A stretch of 64,000 nucleotides of DNA from Avena insularis (GCA_023614405.1 CM042687.1:263357480-263421479); one strand, 5' to 3'; positions 10,618 through 23,862 are shown, numbered from the stretch's first letter. Notes: a model not told the origin generated them from the sequence alone. Numbers and translations: made by a program.

Positions 10618-13600
10618 CTAGGATTTGAAGAGATCGGGAAACTCCGTCCTGATTTGATCTTCGCGCTGTGTAGCTTCCTCTTCTGTGTGGTTGCTCCACT
10701 GAATCTTGAGAAACTTGATGCTTCGGGTTCGGGTAGTTCAAAAAGCTTCTTCCAAAATGCGGATGGGTACTTCGGGATAGGTCAGGTCATCGTTGATCTC
10801 TATGGTCCGGTGATCGATATTCTTGAACACTTCGGTCTTCTCGGGGACGTTGAGACATTTGCGAAGTAACGAGATATGGAACACATTGTGCACAGCTGAC
10901 ATCTCTTCAGGTAGTTCCAATTGATACGATACTTCTTCTCGACGGTTCAGAATTTTGAAAGGTCCGATATATCTGGGGGCTAACTTTCCTTTGAGTTGGA
11001 AACGCTGCATTCCCTTCAATGGCAACACTTTTAGATAAACAAAATCTCCTATGTTGAAGGCGAGGTCTCGATGTATCTTGTCGGCGTAACTCTTCTGTCG
11101 GGATTGGGCGGTCTTGAGGTGCTCACGAATCTTGTGAACCTTCTCTTCTGCTTCTCGGAGTATGTCGGGTCCGAAAATCTGACTCTCTCCTGCTTCCGAC
11201 CAGTTCAAAGGGGTGCGACACTTTCTTCCGTACATGAATTCAAATGGGGCCATTTGCAAACTGGCTTGGTAACTATTGTTGTAGGAAAATTCTGCGAATG
11301 GCAGACAGTCTTCCCACTTGGATCCATATTCTAGCATACATGCTCTAAGCATATCTTCGAGTATTTGATTTACTCGCTCCGTTTGTCCATCGGTCTGAGG
11401 GTGATACGCGGTACTGAAATCTAGGCGGGTTCCTAAACCTTCTTGGACTTTCTTCCAGAATCTCGAGGTAAACTGAGTTCCTCAATCCGATACTATATTC
11501 TTGGGGACTCCGTGCAAACTGACGATTCTAGCGATGTACAACTCCGCTAGCTTCGAACTCTGATAGGTGGTTTTGACGGGCAAGAAATGGGCGACTTTGG
11601 ACAATCTGTCCACTATGACCCAAATAGAGTCATTTCCCCTACTAGAAGTAGGTAGTCGATGATAAAGTCCATTCCTCGTAATCCCATTTCCATTCCGAAT
11701 TTGCAAAGGTTGCAACAATCCATCGGTGTTTGATGTCCTGCCTTGACTCGTGACATATATCACACTTGGCGATAAAGCTCCGATTTCTCTTCATCTTATG
11801 CCACCAAAATTGCTCTTTCAAATCTTGATACATCTTAGTTCCTCCTGGATGGATAGAATAAAGAGTATCATGATCCTCCTTCAAGATAACTTCTTTCAAT
11901 TCCAAATCTGCTGGTACACAAAGGCGTCCTTTGTACCATAGAACTCCTTCTTCGTCCTCGATGAATCCGGGTACCTTACTGTGCACCGTCTGACGCTTGA
12001 TTCGTCGACATCGGCATTTCCCTTCTGCGCCTCTTTAATCTGACTGATCAAAGTGGGCTGAAGTTCTATGCTATCCAAAAATCCTTCACTTACTAATTCC
12101 ATTCGAAAATCTTCCATCTCCTTGTGCAAACTTGGTTGCTCCTTCAAAATCATGGAGTTCAACCGGCACGGCAATCTGCTAAGGGCATCGGCTACCACGT
12201 TGGCTTTACCAGGGTGATAGTGAATGTCCAGGTCATAATCTTTGATTAGCCAATCCATCTTATCTGCCTCATATTCAACTCCTTCTGAGTGAATATATAC
12301 TTTAGGCTCTTGTGATCCGAATAAATCTCACAACGGTTTCCCATTAGGTAATGTCTCCATGTCGCTGTGGCTAGGACCATCGCTGAGTTCGAGGTCATGG
12401 GTTGGATAGTTTTGCTCGTGTTGCTTCAATTGTCGAGATAGATAAGATATAACTTTGCCTTCTTGCATTAGCACACATCTGAGACCAATCTTGGATGTGT
12501 CACAATACACATCAAAGGGCTTCGTGATATCCGGCATGATTAAGATTGGGGCTGATATCAATCTCCTCTTGAGTTCTTGAAAACTCGCTTCACACTTGTC
12601 TGTCCATTCAAACTTCTTGTCCTTCTTCAGCAATTGGGTCATGGGTCGGGCGATACTCGAGAATCCTTCTACGAATTTGCGGTAATATCCTGCCAATCCG
12701 AGAAAAGCACGAACTTGGGTTTGAGTGGTTGGGGCTTGCCAATCTTCTACATCTTTCACTTTGGTAGGGTCAACGGCAATTCCTCCGGCTGATACAATGT
12801 GACCGAGGAATCCTACCTCCTGTAACCAGAATTCACATTTGCTAAACTTTGCATACAGCTGATGCTCTCTAAGGGTTCCAAGAATGGTCCTTAGGTGTAG
12901 CTCATGTTCTTCTTCTGATTTGGAATAAATTAGAATGTCATCGATGAAAACAACGACAAACTTATCCAGGAAGTCCATAAAAATCTTATTCATGAGGTTC
13001 ATGAAATAAGCGGGGGCATTGGTTAGTCCAAAAGACATGACTGTATACTCATACAATCCATATCTGGTGGTAAACGCAGTCTTTGGAATATCCTCTGCAC
13101 GAATTTTGAGTTGATGATAGCCAGTTCTAAGATCAATCTTAGAAAACACCTGGGCACTGGTCAACTGATCAAACAAATCTTCTATCTTGGGCAAGGGGTA
13201 CTTGTTCTTGATGGTGACATCATTCAATTTCCGATAATCCGTACACAAACGGTTACCTCCATCCTTCTTGTCCACGAATAAGACAGGTGATCTCCATGGT
13301 GACGCACTTGGTTGAATCAATCCAATTTCTAGCATGGAATCCAGTTGCTTCTTCAGTTTTGCTAGTTCCGACGGGTTCATACTATAGGGTCTCTGGGCTA
13401 TGGGTCCTGTTCCGGGGATTAGTTCGATGATAAACTCGATATCCCGATCTGGGGGCATACCGGGCAAAACATCTGGAAATACATCGGGGTATTCACAGAC
13501 TATCCGGACTTGGTCAATGGTAGGTTGGGCTAGACTCTTGTTACACTTGAATTGGCGAGGTAAGGTTTCAGATATATGCTCGACTATTATTCCGGAGGTA

Positions 13601-14166
13601 CTGGTCATGGTGATGGCTTTCTTAGCACAGTCAATCAATCCCTTATGTTTGGACATCCAATCCATTCCTATTACTACTTCCAAACCTTTAGTTCCGAGTA
13701 CTATTAGATTGGCATAAAAATCTATGCCATGGATTCGGATAGGGACGGCTTTGCAAATTTGCCTAGCCTTGGTGGTTGATCCGGGAATTTGCACAATCAT
13801 AACATGCTTCAGTTTGGTTGGTTGAATTTTACTAGTGCAGGCAAATTCTTCGGTGACAAATGAATGCGAGGCACCAGAGTCAAACAACACTCTTGCATTT
13901 ACTGAATTAATAGAAAACATACCCAGCACGACGTCTGGCGCTTCCTGAGCTTCTTCAGCATGCATGAGAAAAAGGCGGCCATTGCGGTTGAGTGAATTCC
14001 CTGGGGCAAATCTTCTCCCTGGCTGGACACGAAGCTGCTGCTGAGCTGGGGCATTGGTATTGGGGGCTGTAGCGTTCTTCTTGTTGGGGCACTCGTTGGA
14101 ATAGTGGCCTTTATTTCCACAGTCATAACAGGTCACTTGTGACTTGTCCTTGGCTGCGATAGGCAC
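10618..14166 (-). pseudogene. pol: Tekay-1 pol polyprotein (PR-RT-RNaseH-INT-chromodomain), broken
   Basis: The first 612 residues (12328-14166) are open. They contain a zinc knuckle C13-x2-C16-x4-H21-x4-C26, a protease active site D96-S-G, then reverse transcriptase with the catalytic FIDD at residues 407-410, then the start of RNase H (YCDTS). A frameshift near 12380 breaks RNase H. It resumes at 12258 ([16 protein letters not shown]). The integrase zinc finger lies at about 11750-11900 and the core at about 11380-11760. A TGA at 11482-11484 falls inside SD-x-GTQF, as expected from a CGA to TGA change. The last open piece (10738-11352) carries the conserved YNNSYQ and the GPF(K/E)I region, then a stop at 10738-10740. 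The chromodomain-like tail follows in frame and ends at TAG 10618-10620. In a live element these enzymes copy the RNA and integrate the DNA. Confidence 0.9.
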
Positions 14167-15146
14167 AACATTGCTTCCAAATTCCGGGCGGTGTTGGTGT
14201 TGGCGGTAGCATTGTTGGTGTTGAACTTTGGTGGGGCACGGGTGAAATTGCTAGAGTTGCCGGGGTTGTTGTGATTTCCTCCGGATCTAGGGTTTCCACG
14301 GTTGGGGTAGGTCGGACGGATCATAGGGGGTCTGTTGGTTCTTGGGGCAAATCCTGGAGATGGGTTGGGGCGATACTTTGGGGTCTGATGGGTTCCTGGT
14401 TGATGCATCATGCGACGCTTGCGGTTCTCATTGGCTTGGTTGATCTTTCCTTCCATCTGGATGGCAGAGTTGACAAGGGCTTCAATATCAGCAAAGGGGA
14501 TATTGACTAACACCGTTTGCATCTCGTCATGCAGACCATTCAGGAATCTTTCTTTCTTCTTGGCTTCGGTGTCTATCTCGTCCGGGGCATACCTAGCTAA
14601 TGACAAAAATTTGTCACGGTATTCCACTACAGTCATCCTTCCTTGCTTCAGCTCTCTGAACTCGTCTCTCATTCTCTTGATCAAACCTGGTGGCACATGG
14701 GTTCTGCTAAACTTGACCTTAAATTCCTCCCAGGTCATCATCTGGCCTCCGGTCATTGCACGAACACTATTCCACCATGCCCTGGCATCTCCGGCTAGAT
14801 AATGGGTGGCGAATAGGACTTTCTCGTTGGCTTCTACTCCGGCTACTTCTAGGTTATTTTCCATGGTTTGGAGCCAATCATCGGTGTCTAGGGGCTCTTC
14901 TGACTTAGTGAAAACAGGTGGGTTGGTGTTCTGGAAATTCTTGAGCTTAGATCCATGGTGGTCCTGATTTCCGTGGCCTTGGTTGTTGTGGGCTAGCTGG
15001 GCTATCTGTTGCAGAGTGGCTAGGTTGGCTTGACGTTCCGCTCTTTCAGCTTCGCGGTCAGAAGTCAACAGTTGCAGGATCTGCAACATCGGGTCCAGGG
15101 CTGAACCACTTCCTCCACGTGGCATCTGAAGATTGATATGGATCAT
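14133..15146 (-). CDS. gag: Tekay-1 gag capsid protein
   Basis: This open frame of 337 codons encodes a Retrotrans_gag protein, which forms the virus-like particle that packages the element RNA. The family core is seen from about residue 85 to 215: [14 protein letters not shown], the aromatic [23 protein letters not shown] and the [15 protein letters not shown] motif. The C-terminal third is basic and rich in N, P and R. The frame overlaps the pol frame at 14133-14166, and the zinc knuckle lies in the other frame. The last residues diverge from the usual linker, so a 1-base indel near 14170 has probably split what was one gag-pol frame. The ATG at 15146 lies a few codons upstream of MPRGGSG, which may be the true start. 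Confidence 0.85.
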   Translation of the reverse strand: MIHINLQMPRGGSGSALDPMLQILQLLTSDREAERAERQANLATLQQIAQLAHNNQGHGNQDHHGSKLKNFQNTNPPVFTKSEEPLDTDDWLQTMENNLEVAGVEANEKVLFATHYLAGDARAWWNSVRAMTGGQMMTWEEFKVKFSRTHVPPGLIKRMRDEFRELKQGRMTVVEYRDKFLSLARYAPDEIDTEAKKKERFLNGLHDEMQTVLVNIPFADIEALVNSAIQMEGKINQANENRKRRMMHQPGTHQTPKYRPNPSPGFAPRTNRPPMIRPTYPNRGNPRSGGNHNNPGNSSNFTRAPPKFNTNNATANTNTARNLEAMLCLSQPRTSHK

Positions 15147-15389
15147 GAGAAAAGAGGGAAATTTATAAGGTCTTGGGTCTTTGAAAAGTTTTAAATGTTT
15201 GACTCAGATTTTTCTGGCAACTTGATTTTTCATTCATTCACTCATAGCACACAGTACAACACACACCACAACAAAGACAAACAGATGGTTTTAAGAACCA
15301 TTCTGGAAACTACGATACTGGGGACCGACTACTACTCACTACGCTTAGTGCTCGGCTTACTACTCCTCGAGTCTGTGGCTTCATCATCT

Positions 15390-15922
15390 TCAAAGATCAT
15401 CGATGAAGGCGAAATCATCCTCATCGGTGAAGAAGTCCATGGCCCGATCCTCCAGAAAATCATTGTCATCGCTGAGATAGGAGTAAGGGTCTCCACGAAG
15501 ATCCTCTCCGCATTCTCCTTTCCTCCAACTGCATGTCTCTCGTGGATGGTCTCCTCCAGATGAGATGATGGCGAAAAGACGGAAATAATGCGCTCCTTTT
15601 TGTCGAAATGGCGGCGTAGACTTGCGATCCTTTGCTAGCATGGCTATGGTCCGATCCTTCGTCTTGATGATGGCAGACTTGTGGTTGCAATAGTCACAAG
15701 CTTGTCCAATTCCTGCCGACGATCATACATCATGAAGCTAAGGTGGTCCAATTGAGTCTCCACTCGGGGGTGGTATGGGGATTCCAGTGGTTGTCCATTT
15801 GCATCACGCCTTGGGCAAAACTCAAAGCGAGTACCCTTGATCGATTGATGCTCGCCCACACAGACGGAAAGAGCTTCCTGCATTGCTCTAGCAAGTCCAT
15901 CGAGCCGCTTGTTTTCCCTCAA
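15390..15922 (-). pseudogene. Pre-gag ORF of Tekay-1 (frameshifted)
   Basis: Between the primer site and gag there is about 1.2 kb on the minus strand with coding character. One frame (15644-15922) includes LARAMQEAL and the charged RRDANGQPL, followed by a helical, charged stretch. Another frame (15390-15641) ends with a strongly acidic tail rich in D and E and closes with a stop. The pieces look like one protein split by frameshifts. The N-terminal part resembles the pre-gag ORF of Tekay-2 (INLAIHEAL, KHDEDGHIV), and both end in acidic tails. No known domain is recognised. Bases 15923-16347 are the remaining leader. Confidence 0.45.
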
Positions 15923-16347
15923 GGTAAATCAATCCCTCCACATGGGAGGTTCAATCTTTCCTCGGAGACTTGCAACAATTAGCCATCGCAGATCTTCTCC
16001 TCCTTCATCATTGAGCTGAGCTCCAAAGAACTCAAGTGACGCCTAGAAGTTCTGAAAGCTGATCCAGATCCCTCTCAAAGATAAGGTCTCCCCCATTCCC
16101 AAGTTGGTAAAACTTGCCGTACTTCACGTCCATCTATAAAAATAGAGGATGAGTAGATTAGCAGAGTGATCAAGTGTGTCAAAATTTTATGTATTTTGCA
16201 AGAGTTTTTGAGGAACATGAATTTTTATGAAAGAATCAAAGAGATAAGAATGAGAATAAGTTTTTGCAAATATTGGTTTTCTTTGGTTTTGAAACTAAGT
16301 TTTTGATTCAAACGTCCAGTCTAACTAGGGTCTCCTATGGTCCGGAT

Positions 16348-16360
16348 GGCTCTGATACCA
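16348..16360 (-). other. Primer binding site of Tekay-1 (initiator Met tRNA)
   Basis: On the minus strand TGGTATCAGAGCC lies three bases after the end of the 5' LTR. It is a perfect match to the 3' end complement of plant initiator tRNA-Met. Confidence 0.9.
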
Positions 16361-19300
16361 ACTTGTCAACACCTGGATTTTTCAATCCTAGATGCCTGTT
16401 ATGCCATACATCGCAATCCTGTGGATTACCATTTTATGAGACATAACAGAATTGGATACCATAGTACATCACCCATTACAAGTGATACATAAGTTCTTAC
16501 ACAAATAGGGATCTCATGATCCAGTTCTTAATACAACATCAAGCAGCGGAATACGTAATAATAACGGTAGCATAGGCGAAGCTCCGGGTCACAGGCAATG
16601 CTGACGATGGGAGATGATCCTAGTTGTCGTAACCTTCCTGGGGTCCATCTTCCAGGTACTCCTCTTCATAGTCTGGCCATGGGAATAGCCAGGGACAAAG
16701 CCATGAGTACTCTTTAAGTACTCGTAAACTAATACTAACAGGTAAGGGGTTTTTGGATAATAGGACACTAGGCTCTAAGGTTGTTTTGCAAAAGCCAGGT
16801 TTATCTCTACTAAGTTCCAAAGCTAGCAACAATTTTATAATTCCTAAGTGGGATCTTGTAACTCATGTCACAACTCTGTTGTGGTCAAGTCAAAGTCTCA
16901 ATTCATTTCACAAGTCATTTTGAAAAGTCTGACGGGGGAACAGTATGGCCACTCCAACTGTCCATAATCAATCATGACGCGGCTATTCGAATAGTTTGAC
17001 ACTCTGCAGAGATTGTACACTTTCACCACAACATTCAACACATCCGTCAGGAACAAATCCTGAATTCACCATACTCAGTATGCGGATAATCAATCCTAAC
17101 CTTTCGATTACATGCCCTAGTATAAGCACCTCTCCTGTGAGTTTGGCCTCCCAACCATGACCAACTGTCATCTTGGGTACTGCACAGGTGGACAATCTTC
17201 ACAAGGTAGCCTCAGCTCAGACCTTGGCCGTGAGGGAACTAATACTAAGGTACATAAGTTTCCAGTCAGGCCCTACCAAATATTCGGGTATTGTGGTTGT
17301 ACGATAAAATTGGAATGATATCGCATCCAGACAACCATCAGTTTTATAAAGGGCTAAGGCTCATGCCTCAACATTTTTATCACCAAAATTCTCAAGTGTT
17401 TGGAAACACATGTCCAAAACATTTCAATAGAATGATCCATCATTCCAAGGTTTTCATAACCATTTTTCCACCAAGTATTCCCATCTAAAAGTTGATCAAG
17501 TTTTATGCTTAGCACTAGCATCTACAGGTGGGGGTAGTACTAATGAGGGGTGGTAACTAGTGGAGTTTCAACTAAGTACAACCTCATGTCTCAGGCTGTA
17601 AGGTTCCCATCCTTCTTATAAGGTAGAGTCCCCTGTGTTTACAATGCTAGTCCCTGGATCAATAGCTAGCATCCACAGTTAAGATGTAATATCAAGAAAC
17701 AAATGTCATAACACAACTTTATAACCAGGAATAAAATAATTTATTACATCTTTCATAGCTCATTTGGCTATTACAATACATTGCAACAGAATATCTATAA
17801 GCATGGGGTCCTTCGTCTTCAAAGTGCCACAGGCAGACATGTTGGTTGTAGACTTTGTAATCCTAATCATTAAACTTTACTAACATCAATCAAACCTGCA
17901 ACATACAAGTTACAGCCACAAGGGTCAATACATTTGAATTGTATTGGCAAGTGATACTATGGTAGTATAGTGGAGTCTATCATCTATATGCATTTGGCTA
18001 AGAGGAGCTTAGGCTTGCTTTGCTCAAAATAGATTTTTCCTTATCATTTGAAATCACTAAGTTTTTGCTTGACAAAATAATCTTTCCCAAGGCATCTCCC
18101 AATCAAAGATTAAAGATCCATTAACCCTTGTTCAACCACAAGATTTTAACTTAGAAATTTGAATGATGAGATTCTTGATAGCTTCCATGTCTAGATGCTC
18201 AAATTGTCCATTGCCATGGACTTGGCTAAGTACTTAGATTTTACACTCTGCAGAGGTGGTGCACTTTCCCCACAAGACTTGGTTTCACCAAGACAAGATC
18301 TTTCAGAAGCCTTCCCTTAGACCAAAATGGACGCGCTCCAACCTATCAAACCCTACCACCAACTGTCCATATGGCTAAGTTCTTGCAACCTATATGATCC
18401 AGGCAGAGCCCATAATGCCAAGTGGTTGCACTTGAAGCTTCTCAACATTTGACATCTCAAATCTCTTTGTTCCTGGGTGGCCATCCACAAGTGAGATACA
18501 CAAGGTAAACCATAAACATGGGCCTTGTGAACCACTCAACCAAAAACCACCAAACAATTACCATTCCACCCAGGTGATTCATTAACTTAGTTGTTTTATT
18601 AAACAAAAACACAAGTCCTCAGACTTAGAAATTTTTCCATAGTATGATTGTATATTCCACCCTTGTTTTCTATTAGCTAAGCTAAGCTTGATAGTAGTAG
18701 GAATCTTAACTTAGGAAAAATTTCTACTAAGGTTTCATCTACTAGGTTTTCCCATATCATGGTTTATACTTAGCAAAAATTCCATGCAAGTTTTACTTAG
18801 AAAAATCACTAATGCATAGTGAAAGTAATGGGACAAAAATATGAAGCATCACTTGCCTTTTTGGTAGAGAGTATAAGTTCACTCCTTGTCCTTGCAACAA
18901 TCACACTCTTCAAGTCACTACAATTAATTCAAGCAAGGCACAAACTCAATCTACCAATCAAGCAAAACATCACATAAAATCATAGAACTAAGATAATGCA
19001 TGCAAGCATGCGAAGGATTGTTTTATTTGGACAAGTGGTTCCTAATGGGACATAAACATTTGAAAACACCTAATGGTCATTTTTATAGAGTGGCAAAGTC
19101 ATTTGTAAAAGATTTCACTTCATAAACCATTTTCAAAACAAGGTATCATTTTATGTGGTGTAGAAATGTTTTTACTAAGTCATTAATCCATAGGGTTCCC
19201 AAAATACATTTTCAAATCATAAAACTTGGTGTTTAGGGCCAGAGAGTTTAAAACAAAACATTTCCCAAAAGTTTTCTTCCAAAACCATTTTTAATAAATA

Positions 19301-21092
19301 AACTATATTTTTATTTGACTAGAAATGGTTTTAAATCAAAGAATCATTCTTTTGTTTCACCAAATACATTTTTGAAACCACTAAGTGTTTCCTATGGTCA
19401 GTAGGTTCAAAATACACCATTTTCCAAAGATTTTATCCCTAAAATCAATTTTGAACAATTTTTACAATCTAAACAAGAATACACAAGTTTCTGCAAAAAC
19501 AAACAATTAAACAGAAACTTTTTACTAAACAAATGGCATGGTTGGCTAGGGCTTGTTCCACTGATTCCATTGATATAAAGTTTGCAAAATTTGGACGTGT
19601 GGAACTAAAGTTATGCAATTTACAAAATTGGAAATCTAATAGATCAAATTCTGTTTAAATCAAACAGACTGGGACACGCGTCCTATTCTGATTCGTTGAA
19701 AACGTTTCGCGTGGATCGAGCGACGCAGGCCGTTGGATTAAGTCATATCGCACGGCGCGCAGGTGCTACTTACCCTTTCGTCTAAGATTCTATCGCGAGC
19801 GTCAGATCAAGATCCTACGGCGCGCAGCACGCTTGCCAACTAGTGGCGGCGCTGGCGCGCTCGGCAGCGGCCAGACGAGGTCGTCGCCGGTGATACAGGA
19901 CGCAAGGGGAACAGAGGGGTAGCTCACCAGAATCGCCGAAGCTTGCTGATGCACAACGTGGTTGTCGCAGGGCAGGGGCGCACGGACGGGTCGGCAATCT
20001 CTCGCCGGAGTTGCTCTCTGGCACGGGTACGCACGGGCGTCGTTGGAGGCGATGCTACGGTTCACGAGGAGACAAACAGGGAGTACTGTTATACGCGCAA
20101 AGTCATAGCGGTGATGCGAGCGTGAAGGAGGAGGAAAGGGGCGGTCAGACACTACCTGGAGGACTCGCCAGAGTAGCAAACAGACGGTGGCGGCGCTTGG
20201 AGTTGTTGTTGTCGAGGCTCAGGGGAGCGCGCGAGCGAGCACGGATGCAGAAAGATGCGCCAGGTGATGGGGATCACGGCTGGGTGCTCGAGGAGGCGAG
20301 GGGTGGCAGGGTACGGCCGGAATCGAGGGGGAAGCTCGTCGGAGCAGGGCGGGGTCTAGGCGCTAATTGGAGCGGCCTGGGGGCATGTAGGTTCTGGCGA
20401 CAGAGGGGAAATGGAGAGGGGGCATGGGCGTTTAAGCGTGCGTGATCACTGCAAGTAATGGTGGCCGCGTTAAGGCGAATTTAAGCCGTGGAATCATAGC
20501 CAGAAACGGCGTCGAGTGGAGGAAGAACAGGTCATGGGGTGGGGAAGATGACCGCATGGCAGTGTGGGGCATGCTTGTCAGCGAGAAAGGGAGTGAGGGG
20601 GGAGGGTCCACTCGCCAGCGTCCTTGCGGGTTTCTTTCACGGTGAAAACGATTCGCTCGCTGAGAGGGAGAGGTGGGATAGGTTGGGCTTAGTTGGGCTG
20701 GAGCTGGGCCAGATGGTTGGGCTGTTTGTTTCTCCCCTTTTTTTTGTATTGAACCTTTTTCCATTTCAATTTCTGTTTTGAAATTCAAATCACAAATCAA
20801 ACAACCAATTCAAATAAATTTCCACTAAACTTTATATTGAGTTTAGCTCTGTTTATCAACACAAATTAAAGTCCAAAAATAAAATAATAATTTCATTCTT
20901 TTTAGGATCTATTTAATAATTAAATAAAATAGACCTTAATTATTAATTCAAATAGGTTTTGATTTATTAAATAAAATCTCCATTTGAAAACTAAATATTA
21001 TCAAAACCAAATCAGTATATTTTATTTGAAAGTATAAGATACTTGGAAAACTTGTTTAAAATAAAATATCATTTTTATTTTAGGGTCCATTA

Positions 21093-21415
21093 CGATGGTG
21101 GCGGCTATATGCTGGGCTATGTGGAAGCTTAGGAATAGAGCTTGCTTTGAAAAAAAGCTCATTAACTCACCTGTTGATTTGGTCATATATGCCTGTGTGT
21201 TCATTCGTTATTGGGCAGGGTTGCATGGGGAGGAAGACCGGGCGGTGCTGCAAGCTGGAGCAGATGCTCTTCAACAGAATGCGTTGGCTGATGCGGCGGC
21301 TATGGATGTGGCCCCTGTTCCTTTCCTAGGACTGCCTGCACTTCCTGGAGATCGTGGTCATGAAGCTCCGGAACTGGAAAGGGGGAGGGAGAAAAGAAGG
21401 AAAACTGGAAGATAA
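21093..21415 (+). pseudogene. LINE ORF2 C-terminal fragment
   Basis: The frame encodes the extreme C-terminus of a plant LINE ORF2: WAMWKLRNRACFEKK followed by an aromatic FIRYWAGLHG segment, then a low-complexity basic tail ending in KRRKTGR and a stop at 21413-21415. The family usually has about 1200 residues; only about 107 remain. There is no catalytic domain. Confidence 0.75.
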
Positions 21416-21699
21416 AAAGGGACTGGCTACATGAAGATAGTGTTGGCTTTCAGTTCTTTAGTTCCTTGGTGATGTTTTGATTTGGACGGTTTCCCACTAG
21501 CCTGAGGGCGGTGTTCTTGCGTCTCCAGCCTCCTTCTTGATTTCTGTCTAGTTTGTTTAGTATGTAAGTTGAACTCTTGCTTTCCCGTTTTGACCCTCTA
21601 GGTGGGTCAGTACTATGCCGTTATGTGTGGTTGTTGTTCCGTTGTCTGATGATAATGGAACCCGATCCCTCTTCCTGGGGGATTGTATGGAAAAAAAAA
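21093..21699 (+). mobile_element. 5'-truncated LINE with perfect target duplication
   Basis: 607 bp end in a run of nine A (21691-21699). They are flanked by a perfect 13-bp duplication TTAGGGTCCATTA at 21080-21092 and 21700-21712. This is the classic outcome of target-primed reverse transcription with premature arrest. The 3' UTR is about 21416-21690. Confidence 0.92.
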
Positions 21700-23854
21700 T
21701 TAGGGTCCATTAATAATTGAATAAAATGGACCTTAGTTATTAAATCAAATAGGATTTGTTTTATTAAGATCTTTATTTTGAAATCTAAAATAAAACCAAA
21801 AACACTTCAGTAGGTTTTAATTGAGAATATAAAATACTTGGAAAACTTATTTAAAATAATTTAATAAGTTTTAGTGTTTATTTAAAATGGGAAAAGCCTT
21901 TACTTAAATAAAATTGGATATTAAATCCTTATTATTTTATTTAAATAAACCTTTACTCTTTTAAACAAAGCAAAACATTTTATTTCAAAAGCTTGGCCAA
22001 GGTTTAATTTGGCTTTATAAAATAATCCTTATTTATAAATCTACCTTTTCTTTTGAAAACCAAATCTTTTATTAAAAGATCCAAAAATAGTAATTTTAAA
22101 TATTTTTAAGTTTATTGTTTATTTACCTTTTTAAATCCCTTTAGGATTTTATTTAATCCAAATAGGTTTTGAAAGTTTCCAATTGGATTCAAAAAGTTTC
22201 TTCTCACCCTGAAAATCAACAAAAGTTTATTTTATTCATTTAATTTTCGCATTACAAGATTTGGAAAATCTTGGGATGTGACATAGGCAGATGTCAAGGT
22301 TTCTAACTTAGGCCAAATTTTATGCTCTTTATGCAACCTTCAGCATCTTTCCAAAATCTACCAGTCACTTAAGTAAACTCTAAGTAAGCTTTGATAAAGA
22401 AATAGCGTAAGGAGCTTGCACATAAAACTAGGATTGGTTTATCAAGTGGGTATGATCACATATGCTTAAGGCATATAGTAGTCATAGAACAAGTATGGGT
22501 TTGTTGCATCAGTAGGGTATCTTGCAAGGGTTAGCTTGCATAGGTATAGTATCAGCTTGCATCAATATCAGTATAAGCTTGCTAAAGCAGAGTGTCTTGC
22601 AAGTTTTAGCTTGCCTTGTGAAGAGCAGTGGTTGAAGTTCTCCTCGGCTTCTTCTTCGTAGTATCCTCCTTCCTCCTCGTATCCTTGGTCGGTACTAGCG
22701 TCTATGAATAAATACGAGGTACACAATCACCAAACAATACTTAACTACTTGCAATCATCACACACAAGGGGCCTATGGATGATCTAGCATCATCCCTAAC
22801 ATTACAAGGTTAAGGCTTGGTTTAAATCTTTTTATTTTTAGAAAAGTAATTTCTACTCATTGAAAAACTACTTAAGATTTTATATTCTCCAAACCCAACA
22901 TGGGATCATGTTGACACATTTCATCACCACATATTGTAGTCCATGGTAATGTGATTTAAAGTGGTATCACAATTTAATAAGGTTTTACCCTTTTATTTTA
23001 ATTAATTAAAGTGGCTAGAAATGCATATGTAGCATTCTTTTATTACTTGAACATTATTTCTGCAAGTAAACCTATATATTTTTATATATTCTGAAAGGTA
23101 TGGTTAAATGTGATTTTTGAGAGTTGGAATCAACTCAAAAGCTATTATGGTTTAAATTTTAAAAATGTTTGAATGCAGAAAAGCTTCTGCCTTGTTATTT
23201 ACACGATGGGTGATCTATAGATCCAAATGACTTGAATCCAACGGGCTTGGATTCAGCATTCACAGACCTTTCCAACAAAATTGGTTTCATTCAATTTGGT
23301 GCACTGAATCGATCTGGGTTGATTTTTGAAGTTGGGTACAGAAGTTTGTTTGAATTAAAATAGAAAAAGGTTTAATTTGAATAATTGGGCTGCGCGGGAA
23401 AAGTTACTGGGCCGGCCTGCTAAGCGCAGTGCTCCCGCGGGCTGCTTAAGTGGTGTCCCCACTCGTCAGTGACATGGGGCTGGGCGAAGCGGTATAGGGC
23501 GACGGGGATCGTTCGATCTAGTTCTAATCTAACGGCTGGGAGTCATCGTCGACGCGAGACAACGCCGGCGAGAACGAAACCTAGCGCGGCCAATGAGAGT
23601 TGCTGGGGGCTCACCGGGGTGCTGGCGAGGGTCGGCGAGGCGGGCGAACAACGAAGTCGACGACGGCGAACTCAGGGGTGGTCGCAGCAGCTCCTGGGGT
23701 GGACGAAATCGATGGCGCCCTTCTTCTTCGGCAGCGGCAGGCTCCAGTGAAATTCCGGCGAGGTGGTGCTCGCCTTGCTCTGAGAATGGTGTGGCACGAT
23801 CAGTGAGGAGAGGGGAGTGAGATGGTGTGAAGAAATCATGCGGGGGTGGCCTCT

Positions 23855-23862
23855 ATTTATAG
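23855..23862 (-). promoter_or_regulatory. TATA box in 5' LTR of Tekay-1
   Basis: On the minus strand CTATAAATAG has the same context as in the 3' LTR at 9321-9328. It is the likely core promoter for the element transcript. Confidence 0.55.

Larger units (their letters stand above)
17597..22283 (-). mobile_element. Solo LTR of a related chromodomain Gypsy family, containing a LINE
   Basis: Read on the minus strand it begins TGTCACATCCC and ends ACCTTACA. Removing the 620 bp LINE plus duplication leaves about 4.07 kb. It is flanked by imperfect 5-bp duplications caggc (17592-17596) and taggc (22284-22288). No internal region, primer site or second LTR is present, so it is a solo LTR formed by recombination. 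It shares local motifs with the host LTR (ACTCTGCAGAG near 18246, GC-rich core 19680-20780). ORFs in the GC-rich core look spurious. Confidence 0.75.

Noticed and set aside
20011..20800. ORFs in the GC-rich core of the solo LTR, and similar ones at 9312-9855 and 23469-24416
   Set aside because: Overlapping in several frames and on both strands, not conserved between the LTR copies, no domain.
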